DNA from: JBAXPW01 sp037132015 | GTDB lineage: Bacteria > Patescibacteriota > Microgenomatia > UBA1406 > GWC2-37-13 | NCBI GenBank assembly: GCA_037132015.1 | Contig: JBAXPW010000027.1 | Coordinates: forward strand, 1-17,557 | Reading direction: 5' to 3' | Length of the DNA: 17,557 bases | In this document: one piece after another, positions 7,216 through 14,955 of the stretch | How the letters are laid out: the number at the start of each line of letters is the position of its first letter | How positions within the stretch are numbered: position 1 is the first letter of the stretch | The notes under the pieces: generated by a model | Databases searched by the model: none | What the model was told of the DNA's origin: nothing | What the model saw: only the letters and a program-made list of their open reading frames with translations | Program-made: the position numbers and the translations under genes

Positions 7216-7785
7216 TTATATTAATAATGAAAATTCAGGAATTTTTTGTTTAATTATATCTTCGATCTCATAAATAAATCCATCAACTAAAAGTTTTTGC
7301 GCATCTTCTGAATTTAATCCTCGACTTTTAGTATAAAATAATTCTTCTTCATTCAATTTTCCTGTTGTTGAACCGTGTGTACAAAACACATCATTTGCTA
7401 ATATTTCAAGAAATGGCTTAGATTCGATATACGTTGCGTCTGATAATATTAAATTTTTATTTTTTTGATATGCATGGCATTGTTGTCCCGTTTTTTCTAT
7501 TCGTATAAGTCCTTCGTAATCAAATTTTGAATTATCATCAAACACACCCTTTATAAATAAATTTGATACAGAATTAGGTGCTGTGTGTAATTGTACCGTA
7601 TCAACTTTGAACTTGTCGCTTGTTTTTCCAATATATAATCCAAAGATATCAACATTGATATTGCTTGTTGCACATTCTACTATCACCTTGCCTGAATAAT
7701 TGTGCATAAATAACACATAATCCCCAGCTCTATCGATAGTTATTTTTTTCCTATATTCTTTATTTATATCAATATATGTTGCCAT
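7216..7785 (-). CDS. sufD: Minimal SufD (SufBD core domain only)
   Basis: A 189-residue SufBD-family protein, about half the length of ordinary SufD (about 420 aa). The conserved C-terminal part is complete: KNKNLILSDATYIESKPFLEI, then NDVFCTHGSTTGKLNEEELF and SRGLNSEDAQKLLVDGF. His137 in CTHGST corresponds to the histidine that SufD provides at the SufB-SufD interface for nascent cluster assembly. The N-terminal region and much of the beta-helix of full SufD are absent. The reading frame is clean, so this is a compact protein and not a broken gene. An AGGAG lies 11 nt before the ATG, inside the end of the upstream HD gene, from which it is separated by 6 nt. It is expected to pair with SufB and SufC in a SufBCD complex. 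Confidence 0.85.
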   Translation of the reverse strand: MATYIDINKEYRKKITIDRAGDYVLFMHNYSGKVIVECATSNINVDIFGLYIGKTSDKFKVDTVQLHTAPNSVSNLFIKGVFDDNSKFDYEGLIRIEKTGQQCHAYQKNKNLILSDATYIESKPFLEILANDVFCTHGSTTGKLNEEELFYTKSRGLNSEDAQKLLVDGFIYEIEDIIKQKIPEFSLLI

Positions 7786-7791
7786 AATATG

Positions 7792-8412
7792 TTATTCTCC
7801 TGAAATAATATCAATCACATTTTTTCCTATAATTTCATCTTTCCAATTTTTGAGAAAATTCTGAATAACTAATTTTGTTTTTTTATCATGTATCTTATTA
7901 CTTAATCCTTGTAATGAGACATCAATAAATGTTATATCCTTTTCTGAAAGTTTTTGTAAAAAAAAGAGATAGTGATATAGTTCAAGATAATCACCAATTT
8001 TTGCCACCAAACCTTCATCAGTAGTTTGAGCATTTGCTTCTTCAAACAATTCCTTTACATACGGTTCTTCATCATCAAAAAGACTCGTTATATACATTTG
8101 ATTATGTTCTTCATATGCCTTCGCGAGTTCTCTAGCTTTGGGAAACTTTCTACCGTATGGCATTGGAATATCACCACCCAATGTTTCACCAAGATCATGA
8201 ATAAGTGATATCTCTAAAACTTTTTGAACGTCAATTATTCCACCAGATTTTTTTGCTAACAATGCTAGTCTCCATGAAATAAAAGTAACAAGATAATGAT
8301 GTTCTGCTAAATTACTTTGTTGATCTTTTGAAATCCCTCGTAAAGCCCATCCGATAAGAGTTATACCTCTTGTTGCCTGAACCATCTTAAATAAATTAAC
8401 AATATTCTTCAT
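7792..8412 (-). CDS. HD-domain phosphohydrolase, HDDC2/YfbR-like
   Basis: A 206-residue HD-superfamily protein. The metal-binding HD signature is visible: His38 in LAEHHY, His72-Asp73 in LIHDLGE, and Asp141 in AKIGDYLELYHY. The segment GWALRGIS before the first histidine matches the GWxxRGV element of the HDDC2 / YfbR group, whose studied members are metal-dependent 5'-deoxynucleotidases acting on dNMPs. The substrate is not determinable here. The gene sits inside the suf operon, 39 nt after sufB and 6 nt before sufD, on the same strand, so it is very likely co-transcribed with iron-sulfur genes. No known Suf component has an HD domain. No SD is visible upstream of the ATG at 8412. Confidence 0.8.
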   Translation of the reverse strand: MKNIVNLFKMVQATRGITLIGWALRGISKDQQSNLAEHHYLVTFISWRLALLAKKSGGIIDVQKVLEISLIHDLGETLGGDIPMPYGRKFPKARELAKAYEEHNQMYITSLFDDEEPYVKELFEEANAQTTDEGLVAKIGDYLELYHYLFFLQKLSEKDITFIDVSLQGLSNKIHDKKTKLVIQNFLKNWKDEIIGKNVIDIISGE

Positions 8413-8451
8413 AACATTGAATGCTTAAAAAGGGTAATTCTTAATTAGTAA

Positions 8452-9858
8452 TTATCCAACACTTCCTGACATCTCTAGATTTATCAACCTATTTAGTTCT
8501 ATCGAATACTCAAATGGAATTTCACGAGCAATAGGCTGAATAAATCCATTTACAAGTAGTCCTTCAGCCTCTCCTTTCGTTATCCCTCGAGACATCAAAT
8601 AGAATAACTTTTCTTCTCCTAATTTTTCTACGGTCGCTTCATGTTGTATCTGAACATCCTTTGATTTGATCTTCATAGTAGGATAAGTATCAGAACGTGA
8701 ATGCTCATCCATCAATAACGCATCACACGATACATATACGGAAGAATTAGTTGCCTCAGGCATAACTTGAATAAGACCTCGATATGAAGTTCTTCCACCA
8801 CCTTTTGATATAGATTTTGAGATTACTCGTGAGGATGTGTTCGGAGCAAAATGCACCATTTTTGCGCCAGCGTCTTGAATTTGATCTTTATTGGCAAACG
8901 CTATCGAAAGCACCTCACCTCGCGCACCTTCACCCATTAAATACACGCTGGGGTACTTCATTGTAATTTGTGAACCAATATTACAATCAACCCATTCCAT
9001 AATTGCATCAGCATCAGCTCTTGCACGCTTCGTAACAAGATTGTATACATTTTTACTCCAATTTTGTACCGTTGTATATCGTACTCGCGCACCTTTTTGT
9101 ACAAATATTTCCACCACTGCAGAATGAAGAGAATCAGTGCTGTACACAGGAGCTGTACAACCTTCAATATAGTGCACTTCACTATTTGGCTCTGCAATAA
9201 TAATAGTTCGTTCAAATTGTCCAAATTTTTCTGCATTTATTCTAAAGTATGCTTGAAGGGGAAGATCTACCTTAACACCTTTTGGTACATACACAAATGA
9301 TCCTCCCGACCATGTTGCAGAATTAAGTGCAGAAAATTTATTGTCATGTGCTGGAATAAGCGAACCAAAATATTGTTTTACTATATCAGGATATTTTTTA
9401 ACTGCAGTATCCATATCACAAAAAATGACTCCAAGTGCATTTAATTTTTTATTAACACTTTCATACACAACTTCACTTTCATATTGAGCACTCACACCCA
9501 TAAGATATTTTTTTTCTGCTTCAGGAATCCCTATTTTGTCATAGGTCTCTTTTATCTCTTGTGGAAGTTCCTCCCATGTCTCAGCCTGAGTTTTTGTAGG
9601 TTTAATATAATAATAAAAGTCATCAAAATTTATTTTTTCAAGTGAAGGTCCCCATGATGGCATTTTTTTATCCATAAAAATTCGATAAGCTTTAAGTCGC
9701 AACTCAGTCATCCATGCAGGTTCATTTTTCATTGATGATATTTTTTTAACAATCTCTTCGTTCAAACCTTTTTCTGCCTTAAATTCATAGTTCTCCTTCA
9801 TGGAAAATCCATATTTATAGTCAAAATCGAGATCATCTTTATTATGCTGTTGATTCAT
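8452..9858 (-). CDS. sufB: SufB, iron-sulfur cluster scaffold subunit
   Basis: A full-length SufB (468 aa), the main scaffold subunit of the SufBCD complex on which new clusters are built. Conserved stretches include LNSATWSGGSFVYVPKGV, IIAEPNSEVHYIEGC and GEGARGEVLSIAFA. Cys378 in VSCDALLMDEHS and Glu407 in HEATVEKLGEEKLF are 29 residues apart, the same spacing as the E. coli SufB cysteine and glutamate reported to be essential for assembly. Downstream LFYLMSRGI and LLVNGFIQPI complete the family end. I chose the ATG at 9858; an in-frame TTG at 9870 would add four residues without support. A possible extended -10 lies upstream. An AGGG sits only about 2 nt before the ATG, which is too close for a good SD. 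Confidence 0.96.
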   Translation of the reverse strand: MNQQHNKDDLDFDYKYGFSMKENYEFKAEKGLNEEIVKKISSMKNEPAWMTELRLKAYRIFMDKKMPSWGPSLEKINFDDFYYYIKPTKTQAETWEELPQEIKETYDKIGIPEAEKKYLMGVSAQYESEVVYESVNKKLNALGVIFCDMDTAVKKYPDIVKQYFGSLIPAHDNKFSALNSATWSGGSFVYVPKGVKVDLPLQAYFRINAEKFGQFERTIIIAEPNSEVHYIEGCTAPVYSTDSLHSAVVEIFVQKGARVRYTTVQNWSKNVYNLVTKRARADADAIMEWVDCNIGSQITMKYPSVYLMGEGARGEVLSIAFANKDQIQDAGAKMVHFAPNTSSRVISKSISKGGGRTSYRGLIQVMPEATNSSVYVSCDALLMDEHSRSDTYPTMKIKSKDVQIQHEATVEKLGEEKLFYLMSRGITKGEAEGLLVNGFIQPIAREIPFEYSIELNRLINLEMSGSVG

Positions 9859-9873
9859 ATCCCTATACAATTT

Positions 9874-9882
9874 ATTGTAACA
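9874..9882 (-). promoter_or_regulatory. Possible extended -10 promoter before sufB
   Basis: TGTTACAAT on the minus strand fits an extended -10 (TGnTANNNT) 15 nt before the sufB ATG, in an 81-nt gap after sufC. It resembles the ftsH box TGATACAAT. The hexamer also forms an inverted repeat TACAAT-AA-ATTGTA with the next bases, which could instead be a small operator. No good -35 is seen. Confidence 0.3.
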
Positions 9883-9939
9883 ACCCTCACGATAAAATTT
9901 GCACGATACTGAAAGTTCATGTGAATCTATTTTTCTTTC

Positions 9940-10659
9940 TTAATTATTTATTAGTCCATCATATCCATTCTTTTCGATTTCCTCCGCAAGTGTATAGTCT
10001 CCTACCTTCTTGAGCTCTCCTTTTGCAATGACCAACACTTTATTTGGTCTCAAATAACGCAATATACGATTGTAATGGGTTATTAATATAATAATTTTAT
10101 TCTGTTTATGTTTTACAATAAACTCAGAGATTGTCTTCAAAGCATCAATATCAACTCCCGTATCAACTTCATCAAATATAAGCACTTCTTTATCAAGAAT
10201 GGCAGATTGTAATACCTCAAGTTTTTTCTTCTCACCACCAGATGCACCTTCGTTTAATGAACGTGATAATAATTCTTCTTTTATTTTAAGTTCTTTTGAA
10301 TAGGTCTGAACTTCTTTGTATATCGTAAGTGCATCCTTTTTTCCATGAAGAGCAATCTGCAACAGTTGATTTACTTTTACACCCGCTAATGACAATGGAG
10401 ATTGAAATGACAAAAATATACCCTTTTCTGAGCGTTCATGTGCTTCCATTTCAACCAACTCTTCGCCATTCAATTGAATTGAAGAGTCTTTATTAATCAC
10501 ATACCCAGAATGACCCATAATTGAATATGCCAATGTTGATTTTCCGGAACCATTTGGCCCCATGATTGCATAAATTTCCCCTGAATTAAATTCAAAGTTA
10601 ATATTATTAAGGATTTGTTTCTCAGCAACATTGACTGATAAGTGTTTGATATGTAACAT
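9940..10659 (-). CDS. sufC: SufC, ATPase of the SufBCD complex
   Basis: A 239-residue ABC-type ATPase that drives cluster assembly on SufB-SufD; it is cytosolic and not a transporter. Visible motifs are Walker A GPNGSGKS (34-41), the Q-loop in FLSFQSPLSLAGV, the ABC signature NEGASGGEKKKLE (136-148), Walker B VLIFDE (159-164), the D-loop in TGVDIDAL and the H-loop LITHYNRIL (His195). ASGGEKKK and THYNRIL are characteristic of SufC. AAGGA lies 8 nt before the ATG, the clearest Shine-Dalgarno in the window. The gene starts 48 nt after tsaD and is probably transcribed with it, which links t6A and iron-sulfur genes in one transcription unit. Confidence 0.96.
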   Translation of the reverse strand: MLHIKHLSVNVAEKQILNNINFEFNSGEIYAIMGPNGSGKSTLAYSIMGHSGYVINKDSSIQLNGEELVEMEAHERSEKGIFLSFQSPLSLAGVKVNQLLQIALHGKKDALTIYKEVQTYSKELKIKEELLSRSLNEGASGGEKKKLEVLQSAILDKEVLIFDEVDTGVDIDALKTISEFIVKHKQNKIIILITHYNRILRYLRPNKVLVIAKGELKKVGDYTLAEEIEKNGYDGLINN

Positions 10660-10707
10660 AATTTATTTCCTTTATTTTAGCAGATTAGAATATAAAAATT
10701 GTGATTT

Positions 10708-11736
10708 TCACAAACCAAGTCGCGGAACACGTTCAAGTGATTCTATGTTTGCAACAAATTCTTTTTTTTGAGCCTTTAATCCTGCCACCACTCCTATCAT
10801 CCCTGCATTGTCTCCTGTCAAATATTTGAAAGGAGGAAAGTACACAGTTCCGTTATGAGACTTCATAAGTCTTCGCAACTTGTTTCTAAGATGCTTATTC
10901 GCTATAACACCACCTCCAACTACGAGTTTTGTAATACCTGTTTGTTGTATGGCAAATCCAGTTTTTTGAATGATACAATCAAAAACTGCTTCTTGATATG
11001 AACTAGATAAATGTGCAATTGAATTTATTTGTTCTTCTGGAGATAATTTGCGATAAAAATAGAGAAACGCAGTTTTTAATCCAGAAAATGAAAACACAAT
11101 TTTTTTTTCTTTCCAGAGAGGTCTTGGAAATTTATATTTATCTTCATTTTTTACCTCTTCCGCAAGTCGTTCAATTGCCATTCCTCCCGGATACCCCAAC
11201 CCCATAAGTCGTGCTGCCTTGTCGAGAGCTTCTCCTGAAGCATCATCAAGTGTTTCTCCAAGAATCTCAAACTCTAGATCACTCTTTAATATCAATAATA
11301 TTGTATTCCCACCCGACACTATTAACCCAAGATAAGGGTACTCAATAGGTCTCACAGGGTTACCCATTTTATTTTGAACAAATACAGAATATATATGTCC
11401 TGCGAGATGATTCACTGCAATAAGTGGTTTGTTATGTAAATTTGAAAGTTCTTTTGCTTTTGTTACACCCACCTCAAGTCCCATTGCAAGTCCGGGGCCA
11501 TATGTCACGGCAAATGCATCAATATCACTAAAAGATAATTGTGCCCTTTTTAATGCCTTTGCGATAATACCATCAATTCGCTCAATATGATTTCGTTTAG
11601 CTAGCGATGGCACTATACCTCCCCATTGATTATGCATCTCAATCTGAGAATATAATACACTCGAAAGTACTCGTCTTCCTTCGGTAACGGATGCGGATGT
11701 TTCATCTGCTGATGTATCTATTGCAAGTATTTTCAT
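10708..11736 (-). CDS. tsaD: tRNA t6A transferase TsaD
   Basis: TsaD (Kae1/Gcp family, 342 aa) transfers the threonylcarbamoyl group to A37 of ANN-decoding tRNAs. ILAIDTSADETSASV opens the ASKHA fold. The metal-binding HxxxH is NHLAGH (His110, His114). SGGNT (141-145), DDASGEALDKAARLMGLGYPGG, FSFSGLK, VGGGVIANKHLR and LTGDNAGMI (Asp309) follow in family order. The end VPRLGL then TGA is typical, so TGA acts as a stop. An upstream ATG at 11832 would add 32 residues before the ASKHA start. I rejected it because the family begins at MKILAIDTS and a probable promoter lies inside that extension. The gene follows the TsaC-TsaE fusion by 134 nt. TsaB, the usual partner, is not in the window. Confidence 0.95.
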   Translation of the reverse strand: MKILAIDTSADETSASVTEGRRVLSSVLYSQIEMHNQWGGIVPSLAKRNHIERIDGIIAKALKRAQLSFSDIDAFAVTYGPGLAMGLEVGVTKAKELSNLHNKPLIAVNHLAGHIYSVFVQNKMGNPVRPIEYPYLGLIVSGGNTILLILKSDLEFEILGETLDDASGEALDKAARLMGLGYPGGMAIERLAEEVKNEDKYKFPRPLWKEKKIVFSFSGLKTAFLYFYRKLSPEEQINSIAHLSSSYQEAVFDCIIQKTGFAIQQTGITKLVVGGGVIANKHLRNKLRRLMKSHNGTVYFPPFKYLTGDNAGMIGVVAGLKAQKKEFVANIESLERVPRLGL

Positions 11737-11779
11737 ATAAATATCAATCTGTATGTTATTTATCCCGCCAAAGGCTGAA

Positions 11780-11807
11780 AGTATAATACTCCATCCTTCT
11801 GGGACAA
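11780..11807 (-). promoter_or_regulatory. Possible promoter of tsaD and the suf operon
   Basis: On the minus strand TTGTCC (11802-11807) and TATACT (11780-11785) are 16 bases apart. The predicted start is near 11773, giving a leader of about 37 nt before the tsaD ATG at 11736. The box uses the same TATACT hexamer as lon, korA and korB. It lies in the 134-nt gap after the TsaC-TsaE gene. Confidence 0.4.
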
Positions 11808-11870
11808 TCCACAGGTTTATAGTTTTGACCATGTCGACATACCAGTGATTATATCAATCAGGGAGTAGTA

Positions 11871-12932
11871 TTACCATTGAACCACAAATTCACGTTCCGT
11901 TTCTGTTATATATCGAATAGTTATATAAACAGTAAGAGATTTTTTTTCAAATAACGATTTTAATGCACCTGATTTTTCACCCCATTCTATACACCATATC
12001 GAATTTGGCTTGAGTAATCTATCAAATCCCAAAGGTTCAAATTCATTTTCTTCGCGTATGTTATATAAATCAGCATGAATAAGTGTAGTAAACCGTTCAT
12101 GAGAAGGGATCGTATATTCATAGTATATGGTAAATGTAGGAGATACGATATTATTTATGCTAAACAATTCACCTATGCCTTTTGTAAACTCTGTTTTTCC
12201 TGCTCCCAGATCACCCTCAAGAATGAAAACTAATGCCTTATCTTTTGGAAGAGATGGAAAAATATCTAAATAAATTATTTTTGCACAATCTCTTGTATCT
12301 TTTGCATATTTTGAAACGTATGATTTTTTTTGTGTAAAATCCTCATCTCCCTTTCTCAATATTTTTACATCAGGTTCGGTAAGATCAAGCACTGTTGAAG
12401 GTCTATTATGTGGCAAATTCCCCGCATCAATCGCCAATGATATCAGTTCTTGATTTTTCTTTGAAATATGATTCATTAAACTAGAAAAACTATGATGGGG
12501 TGGGGATCCTGCCTTGTTTGCTGATGTCGCAGTTACTGGCTTTCCCAAAGTAGAAACAATTTCATGGATCAATGGATATTTTGGTATCCGAATACCGAGC
12601 GTACCAGATTCCGATTCAATATCTTTTACAAGATTATGTTTTGAAGGCAATACCACAGTATATGGTCCGGGAAGAAGTCGACGGAGCAATTCACCCTGAG
12701 ATCGATTTATTAGCACGTGTTGTTCTAACATCTCAAAACTATCTACAAATACAGATACTGGTTTCCCTGCTACTCGCTCCTTAAATCGATAGAGCTTTTC
12801 AATAGCTCCTTTATTTGTCGCATCAGCAATAAGTCCATATACAGTGTCGCTAGGTATAATAACAAGCTCCCCTGCCTCAAGCATTTTTACAATTTCTTGT
12901 AATGAATTTTCAGATTGTAGTAATAGTTTCAT
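11871..12932 (-). CDS. TsaC-TsaE fusion, t6A synthesis
   Basis: A 353-residue two-domain protein. Residues 1 to about 198 are TsaC (YrdC/Sua5 fold), which makes threonylcarbamoyl-AMP from threonine, bicarbonate and ATP. This part shows IPSDTVYGL (26-34), the KxR motif KER (51-53), GTLGIRIP (110-117), TATSAN (134-139) and RPSTVLDL (177-184). Residues about 205-353 are TsaE, the P-loop ATPase that resets the TsaB-TsaD complex. This part shows Walker A GDLGAGKT (240-247), SPTFTIYYEY (264-273), HADLYNI (286-292) and CIEWGE (314-319). Both parts look intact and the join at about 198-215 is a short lysine-rich linker. The gene precedes tsaD on the same strand, so three of the four bacterial t6A activities are encoded here. 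It is divergent from ftsH. No clear SD or promoter; AATAAT 8 nt upstream is a weak -10 candidate. Confidence 0.92.
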   Translation of the reverse strand: MKLLLQSENSLQEIVKMLEAGELVIIPSDTVYGLIADATNKGAIEKLYRFKERVAGKPVSVFVDSFEMLEQHVLINRSQGELLRRLLPGPYTVVLPSKHNLVKDIESESGTLGIRIPKYPLIHEIVSTLGKPVTATSANKAGSPPHHSFSSLMNHISKKNQELISLAIDAGNLPHNRPSTVLDLTEPDVKILRKGDEDFTQKKSYVSKYAKDTRDCAKIIYLDIFPSLPKDKALVFILEGDLGAGKTEFTKGIGELFSINNIVSPTFTIYYEYTIPSHERFTTLIHADLYNIREENEFEPLGFDRLLKPNSIWCIEWGEKSGALKSLFEKKSLTVYITIRYITETEREFVVQW

Positions 12933-12970
12933 AAATTTAAATTATTTTATGATGTATTTTACCAAACATT

Positions 12971-12979
12971 TGATACAAT
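12971..12979 (+). promoter_or_regulatory. Extended -10 promoter of ftsH, leaderless
   Basis: TGATACAAT is an extended -10 (TGnTACAAT) whose hexamer (12974-12979) ends exactly 7 nt before the ATG at 12987. No convincing -35 is visible. The arrangement predicts a leaderless ftsH mRNA. It also shows that the ATG at 12978, which overlaps the hexamer, is not the start. Confidence 0.5.
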
Positions 12980-12986
12980 GATACCT

Positions 12987-14912
12987 ATGACACAAAAAAA
13001 ATCAACCCCACAAAAAACCGAAAATCAAGTTGAAAACAAATCATCAGAAAAAAATAAGATTTCTGAATTTCGATTTGATCTTAATGTAAAGACAGTATTC
13101 ATTATCATTTTCATATCCTTATTTGGCTTCTTTTTATTCACAAATTTATCTGGAGAAATAAAAAAGGCTCTTCCTGATAAACCTCTCAACCAAATAATTG
13201 CTGATATAAAAAATAATAAGGTTGATAAAGTAGAGGTTGTAGACAACCGAGTATTAGTGCAATATAAAAATGGTAGCAAAGTATCAACCATAAAAGAAGA
13301 TAAAGATAGCTTCACAAAAATTCTATCTGATTCAAACATCGATATTTCTAAATTAAATCTCAGCGTGCGTGATACACAAGGATCAGCAGCATGGATGAAT
13401 ATTCTTGCAAATCTTATTCCAACAGTCCTTATGGTTGCATTTTTTGTTTTTATTTTCAGACAAGCAAAAGGTGCTCAAGACAATATGTTTTCCTTCGGAC
13501 AAGCTCGTATGAAGCGCTTTAACAAGAATACATCAAAGATTACTTTTGCTGATGTTGCTGGAGTAGATGAAGCAAAAAAAGAACTTGAAGAAATAGTAGA
13601 CTTCCTGAAAAATAATGATAAATATAAAAAAGTTGGTGCACGAACTCCAAAAGGCGTCATTCTTATTGGACCTGCTGGATCTGGAAAAACACTACTTGCA
13701 AAAGCTGTAGCAGGAGAAGCAAACGTGCCATTTTTCTCAATTGCTGGCTCAGAATTTATGGAAATGTTAGTTGGAATTGGCGCAGCACGTGTACGTGATT
13801 TGTTTGCAAATGCTAAAAAGAACGCTCCATCAATTATCTTTATAGATGAGATTGATGCGATTGGTAGAGCACGTGCAACAGGAGTGATGTCTTCACACGA
13901 CGAACGAGAGCAAACACTCAATCAAATTCTTGTTGAGATGGATGGTTTCACACCAAATGAACAAGTAATTGTGATGGCAGCAACAAATCGTGGTGATTTA
14001 TTAGACACCGCACTTTTACGTCCTGGACGTTTTGATAGACGCGTCATTGTAGATTATCCCGATGTTGAAGGAAGAAAATCAATCATGCTTATTCATGGAA
14101 AAAATAAACCATTCACAGAAGATGTTGATTGGGATAAAATAGCAAAACGAACCGTTGGATATTCAGGAGCAGATCTTGAGAACATGTTGAACGAAGCAGC
14201 AATATATGCGGCTCGACATGACCGAGATAGAATAAATATGAATGATCTTGAAGAAGCAGCAACAAAAGTAAAACTCGGACCTGAAAAAAAGAGATTACAA
14301 ACAGAGTACGATCGCAAACTTACTGCATATCATGAAGCTGGACATGCAATCGTTTCACACTTTTTACCACACTCAGATCCAGTACATCGTATCTCAATAG
14401 TTTCACGTGGAATGGCACTTGGATATACATTGATACCTCCAGCAAAAGATAGATTACATGTCACAAAAGCACAGTTACTCGATCGTATAGCATCTATGAT
14501 GGGCGGACGAGCTGCAGAAGATCTCAAATTTAACGAAGTTACAACTGGAGCATCAAATGATTTTGATCAAGCAACGAGTATTGCTCGCGCAATGGTCATC
14601 GAATATGGTATGAGTGATCTTGGTCCTATCAACTTTGGTCCTAACTCTGACATTACTGAGTGGGGTCGTTCCTATTATGAACAAAACACCATCTCACAAG
14701 AAAGTATGTCCAAGATAGATTTTGAAGTCAAACAAATTATCATGAAATCATATGAAAAAGCAAAACAAGTACTCAAAGAAAAAGAATCTGAACTTGATGC
14801 AGTAGCAACTGAATTGTTGGTCAAAGAAAATCTTGATCAAGAAGAATTTGAAAAACTTACTGGAGCGATCAAAACGCAACCAGGAGCAGAAGAAAGATCA
14901 GCAAAAGTTTAA
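12987..14912 (+). CDS. ftsH: FtsH, membrane-bound AAA+ zinc metalloprotease
   Basis: A 641-residue FtsH, the membrane-anchored protease that removes unassembled membrane proteins. Counting from the alternative ATG at 12978, there is a lysine-rich cytosolic start, TM1 near 39-57, an extracytoplasmic domain and TM2 near 143-161. The AAA domain has Walker A GPAGSGKT (231-238; usually GPPGTGKT), Walker B IIFIDEID, and the arginine-finger segment LLRPGRFDRR. The protease has HEAGH (452-456) and the third zinc ligand Asp528 in GASNDFDQAT. The pore loop reads MLVG (263-266) where E. coli has FVG, so the aromatic residue is leucine. I chose the ATG at 12987 because it lies 7 nt after an extended -10. 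It is divergent from the TsaC-TsaE gene with a gap of 54 nt. Confidence 0.96.
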   Translation: MTQKKSTPQKTENQVENKSSEKNKISEFRFDLNVKTVFIIIFISLFGFFLFTNLSGEIKKALPDKPLNQIIADIKNNKVDKVEVVDNRVLVQYKNGSKVSTIKEDKDSFTKILSDSNIDISKLNLSVRDTQGSAAWMNILANLIPTVLMVAFFVFIFRQAKGAQDNMFSFGQARMKRFNKNTSKITFADVAGVDEAKKELEEIVDFLKNNDKYKKVGARTPKGVILIGPAGSGKTLLAKAVAGEANVPFFSIAGSEFMEMLVGIGAARVRDLFANAKKNAPSIIFIDEIDAIGRARATGVMSSHDEREQTLNQILVEMDGFTPNEQVIVMAATNRGDLLDTALLRPGRFDRRVIVDYPDVEGRKSIMLIHGKNKPFTEDVDWDKIAKRTVGYSGADLENMLNEAAIYAARHDRDRINMNDLEEAATKVKLGPEKKRLQTEYDRKLTAYHEAGHAIVSHFLPHSDPVHRISIVSRGMALGYTLIPPAKDRLHVTKAQLLDRIASMMGGRAAEDLKFNEVTTGASNDFDQATSIARAMVIEYGMSDLGPINFGPNSDITEWGRSYYEQNTISQESMSKIDFEVKQIIMKSYEKAKQVLKEKESELDAVATELLVKENLDQEEFEKLTGAIKTQPGAEERSAKV

Positions 14913-14955
14913 GCAAACTAATTTTGAAATGATATTTTGAATGACAGATTATCAT

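Noticed and set aside
7215..7220. TATAAT hexamer just before sufS as a promoter
   Set aside because: It lies only 4 nt before the ATG, overlaps the sufD stop region and has no -35; the gene is evidently read through from sufD.
9859..9870. TTG start at 9870 for sufB
   Set aside because: It would add only four residues upstream of an ATG and has no SD.
10708..10710. Possible recoding of TGA as glycine, as in some Patescibacteria
   Set aside because: tsaD ends at TGA right after the family's normal C-terminal VPRLGL, and no conserved gene here has an in-frame TGA. Standard stops fit everything.
11737..11832. ATG start at 11832 for tsaD, adding 32 residues
   Set aside because: The family starts at MKILAIDTS, and a TTGTCC-16-TATACT promoter lies within the extension.
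13475..13921. 148-codon open frame on the minus strand inside ftsH
   Set aside because: It lies antisense to the strongly conserved AAA domain, has low-complexity Ser/Ala/Phe composition, and is a shadow of the real codons.
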